From Prorocentrum cordatum (lineage: Eukaryota > Sar > Dinophyceae > Prorocentrales > Prorocentraceae): a stretch of 64,000 nucleotides of DNA. Shown piece by piece: positions 11,135-21,545 of this stretch. The translations under genes were made by a program, and so were the position numbers. The notes beneath the pieces are model-generated. The model was given only the letters and a program-made list of their open reading frames with translations, was not told where the DNA came from and did no database searches. How positions within the stretch are numbered: the stretch's first letter is position 1; each line of letters starts with the position of its first letter. The stretch spans positions 250,329-314,328 of the forward strand of contig CAUYUJ010014264.1 in assembly GCA_963575745.1 (NCBI GenBank), given 5' to 3'.

Positions 11135-11235
11135 GGGGGCGGCCAAGAGGGGGGCGTCCAAGAGGGGGGGGCGCAAATCATGGCCGGCGGCATGTGCGCG
11201 GCCCATGGGGGGGGGGGGCGGGAACGTATTGAAAT
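11135..11235. repeat. Dispersed G-rich block, copy 1
   Basis: GGGGGCGGCCAAGAGGGG, GCGTCCAAGAGGGGGGG and ATGGCCGGCGGCATGTGCGC recur at 54,635-54,740 in the same order, followed in both by a (T)TGAAAT motif. Confidence 0.88.
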
Positions 11236-11515
11236 AAGAAGAGGCGCCATGAAATCTGGGATGATATCCACCCCCCTAGTCATCACCCCCCCTCTTTGCC
11301 GCCCCCGGTTGTTCTGAAGTCCCGCCCAGGGGCAGAGACGATCACTTACACTGGGGCGCGGCGGCCGATCTCGACGAATGGAGCCCGACTCGTTGCTATA
11401 GCTCGAGCTGTGTGCGAGCCGAGCGGAGCGCTGTTCAGTCTGCTGCTGAGCCACCTGCAGCACGGCCTCGGGCGAACAACTCACTGCGCTTGTCATGAGC
11501 GTGGAAAGAAAATAC

Positions 11516-11690
11516 AAGAACGGCGCCCATGCACCGTACTATGTCTGGACTCCGTTGAGGCCCCGCCCCAACGTGGGGTACGGTGCACAATTCTTGGGCT
11601 CCTAAGCGCCGACAAACTATGCACCGTACCACTCCTGGGTCGCAGATCGACAACGCTTCGGGAGACACCAACGCGGTACGGTGCGTACAC
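11516..11690. repeat. TGCACCGTAC foldback element, copy 1
   Basis: The 10-mer TGCACCGTAC and its complement alternate (near 11,530, 11,577, 11,616 and 11,673), so the segment can fold on itself in two pairs. Landmarks AACGGCGCC, AACTATGCACCGTACCA, CTGGGTCG and GCGGTACGGTGC are shared with 38,465-38,650. Confidence 0.85.
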
Positions 11691-11989
11691 ATCGTCCGAG
11701 GAAGAAAATAATCACCAGCCGAATTATGTTGCTTCGAACGGTCCCCACTGGAACCTTGAACGTTTGTTCCCGACGGCGCACGGTCGCCTGATTGGTCGAC
11801 GGCTGCCTTCTCTGGATTCAGAAAGCGGTTCAACTGTATTCCATGTAGTCACGTTCTTTCATGTTGTGCTCTACTATGTCCTGTGTTCTCGACAGGCCGG
11901 CGTGACCTCGTGACGCCTGTGACGTTAGATGCGTCATCTGTTACGATGTTCCTCTTAACTTGTGTTTCTCTTCTGATTTAGAATGTTCT

Positions 11990-12430
11990 GTTATGCTCAT
12001 CGCTGCCACCATTTGAGATGTTGTGATATGCTATGCTCTGTGGCACTATGCTATGGCTTGATGTACTATGTCGAACTATGTCGAATTATGACTTGTTCCG
12101 TGATGACGTTGGGAGCTCGGCCCAGTATAGTATGTTATAATATGCTGTGCTAATATGATTCGTTCTGCTCTGGTACGTGCTGTGATGTTCTGTTATGCCC
12201 TGTGTTGTCATGGAACTGATATGTTCTGCTCTGTCATGCTCGTGTTTCGTTCTGTCACGTTCTGCTGTGACATGTTGTGTTCTGTCGTGTTCAGCATCTC
12301 TATGCTCTGTGGTGTTATTGTCTGTTCTGTGATGATGATCTGTTTTGTCAACATGTGTTATGTTATGCTCGGCTCTGTTCTGCTATGGTTTGTTCTGCCG
12401 TCTTCTGTTATGCTATGATATGGCATGCTG
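11990..12430. repeat. Degenerate TGTTCTGTTATGC minisatellite
   Basis: Units of about 10-12 bp (TGTTCTG, TTATGCT, CTATGC, TGTGATG) cover about 440 bp with no fixed higher period. Pyrimidine/G-rich on the plus strand, with few A outside ATG. Confidence 0.75.
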
Positions 12431-12483
12431 AGGAGGAGGAGGAGGAGTAGGATGAGGGGGAGGAGGGGGAGGAGGAGAGAGCA

Positions 12484-13045
12484 AGCTAGGTGCGCTCGCG
12501 TCATATCTGACATCCTACCCCTCCCTCCCATCCCTTACCATGGCGTAGATCCCCTCTCTACTCGCACAGTCGGATGTCGAGCAGGGCAATGATCCCGAAA
12601 GGGTACGCGATGCATTGTAGAGCACGGCATGGCATGGCGTAGAAGAGCACCACAAAGCGCAGCATCAACCGAGCATTGCATTGCATGCCGTGGCATGGCA
12701 CGGGAAACGACGCCAACGCTGCAGCGGGAGCACGAGTCGGAACGAGCGGAAGCGCGGAAATGAGGCCAGCGCTGCAGCGGGAGCACGAGTCGGAACGAGC
12801 GGAAGCACGGAAATGAGGCCAGCGCTGCAGCGGGAGCACGATTCGGAACGAGCGGGGCCCGAAAATGAGGCCGGCGCCTCAGCGAGAGCAGCATTTTGGA
12901 AACAAATGCAGGCGAAAACCCAACTCCGGGGAATCCTGTGTGTAAAAAACAATACGCGGGGGGGGGGGGGGGGGGCGAATACTTTCAAACCGTCATCAGG
13001 GGAAGATGGTGAGTAGTATTCATATTGAGTACTTGTAGAGAGGAT
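12484..13045. repeat. Dispersed element, copy 2
   Basis: Second copy of the element at 8,700-9,505, more compact. It contains a 53-bp tandem (see next entry), a G-run of about 17 at 12,959-12,976 and a right end GTCATCAGGGGA then CATATTGAGTA. Confidence 0.88.
12715..12895. repeat. 53-bp tandem repeat, about 3.5 copies
   Basis: GCAGCGGGAGCACGA begins at 12,721, 12,774 and 12,827 (period 53), followed by a diverged fourth unit. Units share GGAACGAGCGGAAGC and GGAAATGAGGCCAGCGC. Confidence 0.92.
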
Positions 13046-13404
13046 ATAGCAGCAGCAACAACATGCGGGCAGCGCGAAGATGGAGGAAGGCCGCGCGAGT
13101 TCAGCGAAATGCCGAGCTCGACGCCTCGTCCCAGCGCCGGCGCGGTGGCAGAGCGCGCGGCAGCTCCAGCTCCCAAACTCGACGCACACATCCCCCAAGA
13201 ACGTGTTACCCAGACCACGAGACAACCTTCGGCTGAAAGATGGACTGAGCGATCTGCTGCATGCAGCCGCTGCAGTCCCACCCGGTTGCGATTCCAAGCG
13301 GCCGACGGAACCGCAGATGGAGAAACCGAGACTCTGGCTAGCGGTTCCCACTGGTAAGGGATGACTCCAGCATCGCGGTCCACGTGGAGTTGCGCGGGAG
13401 GGTA

Positions 13405-13410
13405 AAGGCC

Positions 13411-13451
<41 letters not shown>

Positions 13452-13495
13452 AAAAGAGAGAAAAAGAGAGAGAGAGAGAGAGAAAAAAAAAAAAC
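13405..13495. repeat. AG dinucleotide microsatellite
   Basis: (GA)n from about 13,413 to 13,483 with AAAAAG interruptions, ending in an A12 run. Confidence 0.92.
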
Positions 13496-13674
13496 GAAAC
13501 ACATCATGAAGTTGACAGCGTGCACGCTCCCTGGCGATGACCGAACGAAATTTTGCCCAGCCCAACACAGATAGGCATGCGCCGACCAGCAGGGGCCTCC
13601 ACCACGAAGTCCCGCCAGCGCCCAGGCCCGAGACGGAGGGCCGCTTGGAGATGCCGCAGCCGCGCTTGGAGGGT

Positions 13675-13885
13675 CGCACGGAGCGGGCCGAGCATGCGAA
13701 TAATGAACTGCTTGCCCAGCTGTGGGAAAAAACACACACACACAGTCTGTGGGGAAAAAACACACACAGTCTCTGTGTGTGTGCATTTCCCACGGTGTGT
13801 GTTTTTTCCCCACAGTGTGTGTGTTTTTTCCCACGGGAGCGGGCCGAGCATGCGAAGAATGAGCTGCTTGCCCAGCTGTGGGCCC
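13675..13885. repeat. CA-rich foldback between direct repeats
   Basis: Two near-identical 46-bp direct repeats (GAGCGGGCCGAGCATGCGAA to CCCAGCTGTGGG) lie at about 13,680-13,726 and 13,839-13,884. Between them is an inverted repeat: AAAAAACACACAC and CTGTGGGGAAAAAACACACA on the left, TGTGTGTTTTTTCCCCACAG and GTGTGTTTTTTCCCAC on the right. On the plus strand the duplicated part reads as heptad-like ERAEHAKNELLAQL. Confidence 0.88.
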
Positions 13886-13911
13886 TCGAGGCGACACTGA
13901 TCATCCAACGG

Positions 13912-14340
13912 CTACCCTGCATCCTGAAGCCAACCTCCGATCGCAGCTTGAACGTGTAGAGAGGCCACCTCATCCTTCCCACTGATTGCAGAGACCGTGA
14001 AGTCCTTAGGGCGATCCCACTCAGCAGTCCGTGCAGGAGGCTCGCCAGGGGGCTGGGCCTTGGCCACATCCAGCTCAGACTCGAGCTTGGCAATGCGGCA
14101 CCCCATGTCCTCCTGCAGGGCAGAGACCGTGTCAATCTTAGACTCCGCACCGTGGAGACGGGACGGCAGGGCCTCGAAACGCTGGGCCACCCGCTCGTCG
14201 AACTGCTTGAACAGGGGGCCGGTCGCGGTCTGGAGGGCACTCGGTAGGGTAGCTTGCATCGAAGCCAAAAAAGTACGCGACATCTCAGCCATGCACGTAG
14301 CTTGGAACTCCTTGAAGGCGGACTCGTGTGCCGCCTGCAA
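13912..14340 (-). pseudogene. LINE ORF1-like coiled-coil fragment
   Basis: A 142-codon minus-strand frame. Residues of roughly 1-90 are helix-rich with regular Leu/Ile/Val spacing and end in ALQEDMGCRIAKLESELDVA, a likely coiled coil; the tail (AEWDRPKDF then a VASLHVQAAIGGWL helix) resembles, from memory, the nucleic-acid-binding ORF1 region of dinoflagellate LINEs. It lies downstream of the RNase H block in the same orientation, and continues in another frame from the segment at 15,306-14,371, so a frameshift separates them. It is cut at its 3' side by a stop near the CA foldback. It may be the 5' part of a second LINE copy placed head to tail, or a C-terminal extension of the same polyprotein; I favour the first. 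Confidence 0.55.
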
Positions 14341-14370
14341 TTCCTCCGCGCAAGGAGGTAGCCCAGGGGT

Positions 14371-15306
14371 TCAATGTCGGAACCGACGATCCCGTAGCTT
14401 CAGGAGCACCTGGAGACAGAACACCAGCAGCCTTTGCCTGACCGCCTGACCATCCCGCCTATGAGCAGCAATAGCGCCGCGAAGGCCAGAGCCATCACGC
14501 GCAAGAGGAGCCGGCCACGGCGACGGGCCCAAGCTTGCGGAAGCAGCACCAGAATGAACACTTCCATCATGAGCCCAACCCTGACCACCGAGTTCTTGCG
14601 ACGAGAGCGCGGGGGCAGCCTCGAGCTGGGCCAGGAACTCGACGTCCGCCAGGGTAGACGCAGCTGCGGCAGCACGACCCGCATCGCGTGCATCGCGCGC
14701 AGGAGGAAGGCCGCCGCGGTCACTCCGCGATCTAAGCGAGCCGCGTCCAGGGGTCCCCGCTGGTGATGCCGCAGCCCTGCCAGGCGGGCTGGCTGCAGGG
14801 CGACGCGACGCACGAGCACTCGGGGAGGCAGGCGGCGTCGATGCCACAGAGATGTCAGACCACCCGTCGCTAGTCCGAGGAGTAGCAGCACGATCACAAT
14901 CACGACGACTGGAGGTGCTAACTTCACCTTTGGCTGTTTTCTTGGACTTGCCATCTCGCTTCTCCTTCTTGCGGGCATGGCTTGACTCAGCAGTGAACGA
15001 ACGATGGATGCTGTGTCGCCTGGAGAGGCTGGCGCAACGGTGCGCTGAAAGAGTAGGATCTAGCCGCAGACTAGCGGTATCTACGTGTTCCTCTGTGGGG
15101 GACAGCGCATCTTGAGCCATAGTGGCTACGGTGGGAGGAGGAGGAGGAGGAGGAGGAGGAGGAGGAGGAGGAGGAGGAGGAGGACGAGGAGGAGCAGGAG
15201 GAGGAGGAGGAGGAGGAGGAGTTTTCAACATCAACCGCAGAGAGAGGTGAGGGCCGACAGATTGAAACAGCCTGGGCTGAGACAAAAGCTGGCGGCAGCG
15301 GACCAA
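14371..15306 (-). pseudogene. Low-complexity LINE ORF1-like region
   Basis: A 311-codon minus-strand frame. It starts with a proline tract encoded by the GGA/CTC microsatellite, then a probable start at MAQDALSPTEEHVD, a basic cluster (KKEKRDGKSKKTAK) and a long Ser/Ala/Pro/Arg-rich disordered part. No catalytic domain. The frame changes just before the coiled-coil fragment at 14,340. Its position beyond the RNase H block and its same strand link it to retroelement sequence; the function would be RNA binding if it is an ORF1, which is inference. Confidence 0.45.
15127..15222. repeat. GGA microsatellite
   Basis: About 30 GGA units with CGA and GCA interruptions; encodes the proline tract of the minus-strand frame. 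Confidence 0.95.
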
Positions 15307-15348
15307 GGCGGTGGCCGACGCGCACGACGGGCACCCCAGGGACCGAGG

Positions 15349-17304
15349 TCAGTCGGAGTCGTCAGACCCCGCAGACCTAACGCGAGCAGCTCCAGCGACG
15401 AGCGGGGCCTCATCCTCCTCGGCTTGGAGGCGAAACCTTACCCTGCGGAGCTGCTCTTTCCCCCCCCCCCCCCCCCGCCTTGGGGGGGGGGGCGGAAAGG
15501 CCCCCCCGCCCCCGCCGCTTTGGGGGGAGAGGAGGAGGAAGAAGATCCCAGGGCACCAGGCGGCCCAGCCCGTCCCGCCCCCTCCCCATTGCACGCGCGA
15601 GAGGACGGCGGGGCGACGGGTGGGGGGGGGCGGCGCGGTCGCCTGGCTGTCGGCCGAGACGGCCGTCGCGGAGTGGCCGAGGAAGAGAGCAGCCTCATCC
15701 TCCGCCTCATAATCGTCGAAAAAGCCTGGGTGCCAATCCTGTCCCCTAGATTCACTCACAGGGGCCTGGGCAGCAGGCGTGTCGGAGGCTGGGCATGAGT
15801 CACAAGAGAGGGGTCCCTCCGATGCGCTCGCTGGAATATCATCCAGCCCCGTCGAGAGACTGATACCTGACTTGGGGTGCTTGCCTTTCAAAATCTCACC
15901 CCAAGCATGCATTCTACCGTGATCAGACTTGCACTTACTATCTGGAGGTCCAACACAAGTCTTGCCGAGGTTCCTGACTTGCCCGCCGCGCGTGTAATAG
16001 CAACAGCGGGTGCAGGCGACAAGAATGCCTCCGCCCTGATTCACATCAAAGAAAATGGGTCGATGGCCGTGGTCAATCAAGCTCTGACCCGTGAGACCTT
16101 TGATAGTGGCCGCGCCGCGGCACCTACCAGGAGGGGGCCTTTGGGGTCCACGGGCACACCGAAAACACAAGGCGCACATCCAAAACCTGCCTTTCCAGGA
16201 CCAGGAATGAGAGGGCAGAGGAGGAGGCCTCGGAGCAGAGGGGGGCTTGGTCCTGGAGTCCTCCGAAAGATCGAGCTTCGGCCAGAGAGACATCGCCCGA
16301 GCCGCCAGCCGACAGACAGCCCTCGAGACACGCGCCGCACGCACAGCGCGATCAGCGTCCCCTGGAGCAGGGGCGGGGTGCCTCAGGGCGGCAAGGCGAG
16401 CAGCCTGGTCAGCACAATCATTGCCAAACTTATGGGCACGCGCTTCTGGGGTGAGATCTGGGCTGTCAGGGACATGGCCCTTGCCCTTGCTGACGGCGCT
16501 GGCGATAGGACCCAACGCCTGAAGCATAGGGCCCGCGTAAGGGCGACGAAAAGACAGCCTCACGGGGATCGGGTCGAGAGAGGCGTTGACCACACACTGG
16601 CAGTCACTACAGATGTGGCTGCCTTCATCCCCACGCTGGGAGGCCGAACAATAAGCCGCGTACTCAGCAGCTTGAGACGTTTGGGGGAAATGCGCCAGGA
16701 GGGGGCCTGAAATAACACACTGAACATCCCCTTCTTCAGAAACGCTAGCCACCGACCACCCCGCCCTGGAGAGCTCTGGAGACACATTTCTAAAACAGGA
16801 GCCGTCTACATAGAGCCTACCGACGAGGTTGGTGCCGCGGTTGTTCGGGTCCCCCGTCCAAGAAACCTGGATACCAGAGCCTGGGCCGTCAAGTTCATGA
16901 GCAGGGCGTGGAAGGTAGTCACCTGGATGCACATATAAACCGCGGGTGTACAAAAAGGTACTGCTCAGGATCGCGTTCTGCAGTGAGGTCCAGAGGGGGG
17001 GCGAGCCGAGCATCTCTACCTTGTACTTCCTTGCGGGTATCATCGCACGCAGGGCAGCGCCATCATCTGTGAAGGATTGTGCCGTCAGCGCTGCCACATA
17101 AATCACATAGCACATCACTCTGCTCGTAACCAGCGTCGCGTGCACGAGTCTTGGTCCACGCCGCTGAGCAGGCCAAGGCTTTAATGGGGCCCTTCTCGCG
17201 CGGGGTCCACTTCGAAGACTGCAGCGCGGCATGCGCCTGGTCATGACATACGCGAACGGGCTGCTGGAAAGTCGGCAGGAACTTCGCTCCAGCACGACGC
17301 TCAT
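15349..17304 (-). pseudogene. LINE RNase H domain and Cys-rich C-terminus
   Basis: A 651-codon minus-strand frame. RNase H spans about residues 160-305, with the acidic residues in expected order: D167 in YVDGS, E214 in QAAEYAA, D234 in HICSDCQ and D299 in GNDCADQAA, with H277 in KGKGHVP. It would degrade the RNA strand of the RNA-DNA hybrid during target-primed reverse transcription. Residues about 370-455 carry paired cysteines (C377/C380, C431/C434, C450) in a zinc-ribbon-like block ending VRNLGKTC. About the first 80 residues are probably out of frame; the true frame enters from the zinc-finger segment. The last 150 residues are acidic then low complexity, partly encoded by C- and G-runs at 15,464-15,500. 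Confidence 0.85.
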
Positions 17305-17341
17305 GCAGGTGCAAGACAGCCTGCCTAAGATGACGCTTCAA
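16925..17341 (-). pseudogene. LINE zinc-finger segment with in-frame TGA
   Basis: On the minus strand the frame opening at 17,341 ends with CDLCGSADGTILHR and meets a TGA at 17,063-17,065. The same frame continues directly as WRCPACDDTRKEVQ and stays open for some 45 more codons. The Cys/His pattern (CDLC, H, CPAC) is the zinc knuckle found between RT and RNase H in this class of element, so the stop lies inside one motif. The other frame covering this interval belongs to the 651-codon frame and is unlikely to be native here. Confidence 0.75.
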
Positions 17342-17356
17342 AAGAGCAGGACTGAC

Positions 17357-18118
17357 CTAAGTGAGCGGCAGGTCGATGCCGAACTGATCCCTCATCACCG
17401 TGAAACTAGGCATCGACCAGCCAATACGCCGAAGGCTGAGCTTCATAGCACTGATGGGGCCCGAAACCTGCTTCCAGTTATCGGGCCCAGGTCCCAAGAA
17501 CACAGACTCCCAATACGATCTGAGTTCATGCCAGGACAGAGTGAACGTAAACGTGCGCATGTGGGTCCCCCAGAGCTCTTTGGCGTACCTCAAGATGGGG
17601 GCGATGGGCCCATAGTAAGTCGGGTCTTTGTCCAGGATAACAGCTGAAGTGAGCGAGCGGGATCCAGCCTTGGGCCTGATACAGCGACCAAAAGCACGAT
17701 GAGCGATGCCCCATTCCCTGTCGGAGACCCCGTGGACCTCACTCCCGTAGTAGTAGCCTGGCAGGGGCCCAGTGATAAACAGCTTCCTGGAGTGCCTACC
17801 TATAGCCTGTCGTATCTTCTGCAGTCGTTTAGTCTTGTGCTTCAACGTGAGCATGCGAAGCTTGAACACCTTCGACCGATTCGGGGCCCGACGGGGCCGT
17901 CCCGAGGTGTGATCGATCCCAAGGTTCGCTGCAGAAGAAACAACCCGCTTGCCAGCAAGTGCTCCCAGTCGCTTACGGAGGGCAGCAGCAACGCGCCGAT
18001 GAGATGCCACAAGGTTGGCCTTCTCATGTGAAATGCTGCCCCCGGTGTCGTTCACAATGGCATCGTGCAGGGAGGTGGCCGCCTCGGACAGGTCGTATAT
18101 TACTTCTGAAAAAAAAAA
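17357..18118 (-). pseudogene. LINE reverse transcriptase, thumb and connection
   Basis: This is the continuation of the RT after the frame break at the T10 run. The open frame begins with SEVIYDLSEAATSLHDAIV and goes on NDTGGSISHEKANLVAS to a stop at 17,357. The middle is basic and helical (KHKTKRLQKIRQAIGRHSRK) and the end (AHRAFGRCIRP, YYGPIAPILRYAKELW) is the segment that in related elements links RT to the zinc finger. A new frame then carries the zinc finger, so a second frameshift lies near 17,350. Confidence 0.8.
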
Positions 18119-20721
18119 GTACCAACCGTCGACACTCCGTAATCATCGATGTACACGTCGAGCGAAACTGTCTTCGGGATTCCTGCCGAGTCGAAGGGCC
18201 CTATGATAAATAGCCTGGCCATCGTCGTGGCAAAAGGGCGTCCTGCAACTACTCCGTTCACCGCGTAAAAGGGGCCTCGCAAGATCTGTCCCATGGTGAT
18301 GAAACGAGCGTTGCGATACATGGCTACCACAAACCTCGCAACAGACATATCGAAACCATATTGTGCACATCGGTGGAGGAGGAGGTCGAGGTTGATAGAC
18401 TCGATACATTTCACCAGGTCCCACAACAATATAGCCGAGACCTTACCATCATGCACTGCAACCTCTCCCTTCACCGACTGCCGCCACGCCGCATCAGTAG
18501 ATGAGGTGAACTTGCCTGCTGCAAAAAACGGCCGTCGATTATCTTCCTCCCATCTCGTGGCACATCCTCTCCTCCCCTTCCCCCAAAGACGGTGGATAGA
18601 GGAGGAGAGGCCAATCGGCCGAAAACCTCCAACCTGCTTGCCAATGAGAGACATAATGGTAACTGCCGCCTGCTTGGGAATGAGGCTGCTTACTTCCATG
18701 GCAGTGTAGATAACCGAAAGGAGATCGAGGGATTCGTCCGACATCGACGCGAAGTGGCGCATGTGGAAGCCGTCGATAGAGGTAGCCGTGCCTTTCGAAA
18801 ACTTGCGACTACAAGCCCGAAGATCTTCAGGAGAGAGTCGAGGAAGCGAAGGTAGAGGCTGGAAAGTGTCCGAGGCCTGAGGGGTGCAAGTGCGAGCGTG
18901 CGACAACTCCGAATACTGCGCAGCCTGAGCGTCAAGGAGAGCCTGGGGGTCAGCCACGACGACACCATTCGACAACAAAGCCGTAGCGGGAGCCCACGGG
19001 TTGAAGCCACGAACAACAGAGTGGGCACGCTTCGCCCCTGCTTCAACTTTATCTAAAAGCCACTGCTTCCAACCTGCAAGAGCCTCCTGCTGAGCAATCG
19101 CCTCAGCAGCCGACACTGCCACATCTAGATTCGCACAGATCGATTCGCAATTCGCCTGGTTGAAAGGCTGCTCCACAGCTGCGCGCACTTCATCATGCCA
19201 GCGCTGGTGATGCACCAAGCCTTCTCTCACGAACGACGGAGGTGCACAAATAGTTGAACGAAGCTCGCCGGCCTGACACTGCTCACCGGTGTCGGAAGCC
19301 TCGCTGTGAAGGGAGATGCACATTCGAAACTTCAGATGTAGCCACTTGGTAGCATAGTATAAAGGCTGGCGCGCTGGAGGCTTCCTGTCCTGCTCCAACA
19401 CAAGCGCCCAGTACATCTGCGGGGCCTTGGCCCTCGATCCGAGACACGGGAGCTGGACGCCTCTTGAGTTGGCCAACTCCCGCTCAGTCAATTTAGCCCA
19501 GGAAGAATACACCGCATCTAACAGCTTCTGGACAGGCAGGGACTTCCCAGACTCGACGGCACCCAAGAGTTGTTGGCCCAGAGCCCGAGCTTGTTCCCAA
19601 GTGGGAGGCTTCGGCGGAGGTCCAACAATGGGGTCCACAGGGATGGGTGGGGGGCGGCGGAACTTCAGACCATAAAGCTGCGCCAGCTGCGGGTAGAACT
19701 CCAGAGAGACAGGCGAGTGTGGTGACGTGCGCGCGTCGTGTTCGACAGACACCTTCGACGGCCCCTTGGACAGCCCACTGGAAACCACAAAATAGTCCAG
19801 CAGCCGAAACCCACCAGTAGAAAGACAAGATCCAGAAGCAGCCTCAGGAACCACAACTCTGCCCCCACAGGATCTCGCAAACTCAGACTCCTGGAAAAGC
19901 GAAGGTTCCATATTGAAATCAGCCCCAAGAGTGTAAGGTCCTGCCCAAACTTCCAACGCCGCCGCCACGTGCGACAAGAGGCTGACGTTCGAGTCGCTGA
20001 GCCCCTGCGAGTGGTGCAAATACAGGCTGGAGACATAGACCGAGTCGCCACCTGGAATGTTGATGATGGCACCTACCGCCCTGTGTGGGAACAAAACATG
20101 TCCACCTGAGGGCGGACGGAGACCGAGGAAACTACGAACCATAATGCCAACTCCAGCCGACGTACCCCCAGAGGGGGTAGAGAGGGCAGGAGTGAGAAGG
20201 ATTTGCCACCCGTGGACCTTGGCCCAAGAAGAAGCACGATCAGCTTCATCCCATTGACGAAGGTGATGCTCCTGCAACAGGATGACGTGCGACGTGCAGT
20301 GCGGTAGCCATCTCTGCAGGGACGACCAGGCAGTGCAGTTCAGGGTCTCAACTTTCAGGGAAAATTGAGCTTCTCCAGGGGGTGGAGGGGGCACTAAAAA
20401 ATCACGGGCGGGTTCGGCACACGCCCACACCGCCCCACTAAAGTTGCCAGAGGTCTGGGCCAGGGACTCCAGAGGCCTAGGCTGGGAAGACGGGCCAGGG
20501 CCCCGAGACGGGCGCGGGGACTGGGCCGAAGAAAGACCATCTTGCCTGCTGACCCTGATGCTCGCTCGGGCGGCCAGCGCCGACGACGAGGAGTGGGTCA
20601 GGCGGGTATTGGCACAAGCCAGGACGCAGCGGGGGGGAGGAGTAGGAGGGAGGAGGAGGGACGCGGGGCGCTGTTTCTTCAAAGCCATGACCCAACACCA
20701 AAGGATGGTTGGGAAAAACAA
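18100..20721 (-). pseudogene. LINE endonuclease and reverse transcriptase
   Basis: An 873-codon minus-strand frame; Met12 (MALKKQRPAS) is a likelier start than Met1. Residues about 122-345 are an endonuclease/exonuclease/phosphatase domain: N128 in LNCTAW, E151 in LLQEHHL, D268 and N270 in LGADFN, and H335 in SPHSPV. This domain nicks target DNA. Residues about 365-640 are a linker. RT fingers and palm follow: GGFRPIGLSSS at 698-708, first catalytic Asp D768 in ILLWDLVK, motif B as AGRPFATTMA (826-835), and YIDDYG at 857-862 for motif C. The frame dies 11 residues later (VSTVGTFFFQK) in a T10 run, and the RT continues in another frame. The run suggests an indel, real or a sequencing error. 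Confidence 0.92.
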
Positions 20722-20821
20722 AACCCTCCAATAATTGAAACATTTCTTAGGGGACGGCTTAATGACGGATTAGGACCCTGGGGAACCTAATTCCCCCGCG
20801 GCGGCCACTGCTGATGATCGG

Positions 20822-20945
20822 GGGGGATGAGGATCCCTGATGTTGGTGATGCTGATGCTGATGCTGATGCTGCTGCTGATGATGATGATGATGATGATGA
20901 TGCTGCTGCTGATGCTGATGCTGATGATGATGCTGCTGCTGGTGA
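20822..20945. repeat. GAT/GCT microsatellite
   Basis: GATGCTGATGCTGATGCT followed by GAT and GCT runs, between the 5' side of the LINE and the 21.1-kb dispersed duplicate. Confidence 0.95.
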
Positions 20946-21120
20946 GGGAAGGACGAGGACGGGGAGTACAAATCAAATTGACAGCCGCGAGCTAAGGGGG
21001 GGGGAGTGGCTGGTTAGCATTAGAAACCCTAATTACTGCCCCCAGGGGTGCACCCTGACCAATTTGTCATCCTGAGCTGTGTTTTGCAAGTGCCTGGCAA
21101 GGGTCCCTTGCAGAGGCCAA

Positions 21121-21545
21121 CAATTGTCCAAAACCTCCCGCCGTGTTTTTCACGACGCGAGGGAGTCTGGGACTAGACCGTGCGGTCAGGGACTTTTTGT
21201 CAGCGTGTTGCGGCGGCGGCCCTGGTGATAAGCTCTGCCCTGCGAGACTATGTATATAAATGTGTATATGTATATATGTATATATACATTTATATGTATC
21301 GCTCCGCTCCGCTTCGCGGGGAGGGAGGCTAAGAAAAGCTTGGGCCACTGGTGCCTGGGGGCCGGCACGTAGTTGGCGTGTCGCGCCGGAAGCGTGGTGG
21401 GCCAGACTCGACGGCGCCACACGCGAAGCAAACGCTCCCGGTGGCTTTCGGGCCATAGCCACACCTCGGACCCCAAGCGGACGTTCGGGGCGATCTGGGC
21501 ACCAGTGGATAGCTCTCGGCGAGGCACAGCTGCTGGAGAGCATCC
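21121..21545. repeat. About 400-bp dispersed duplicate, copy 2
   Basis: Second copy of 5,095-5,500, same orientation, with the landmarks listed there. It differs by an AT-rich insertion at 21,247-21,300 made of TATATGTA-like units. Downstream (21,510-21,790) one plus-strand frame reads AQLLESIPKLGKIGDL, then after a TGA VHALRPDEAEQRLHIVED, then after another TGA a Arg-rich tail: possibly an old coding fragment with two stops, product unknown. Confidence 0.88.
21247..21300. repeat. TATATG-type AT-rich insert
   Basis: Alternating TATATG and GTATATA; self-complementary; absent from the homologous position in the 5.1-kb copy. Confidence 0.88.

Larger units (their letters stand above)
15349..20721 (-). 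mobile_element. LINE-type retrotransposon, broken
   Basis: On the minus strand the order is APE-type endonuclease, reverse transcriptase, RT thumb, CCHC-like zinc finger, RNase H and a Cys-rich C-terminus: the layout of a non-LTR element of the APE class. The reading frame is broken at least three times: at a T10 run (18,109-18,118), by a TGA inside the zinc finger (17,063-17,065), and by a frame change before RNase H near 17.0 kb. The element cannot make one intact protein as it stands. I see no target-site duplication; the 5' side (above 20,721) meets a GCT/GAT microsatellite at 20,822. Confidence 0.93.
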
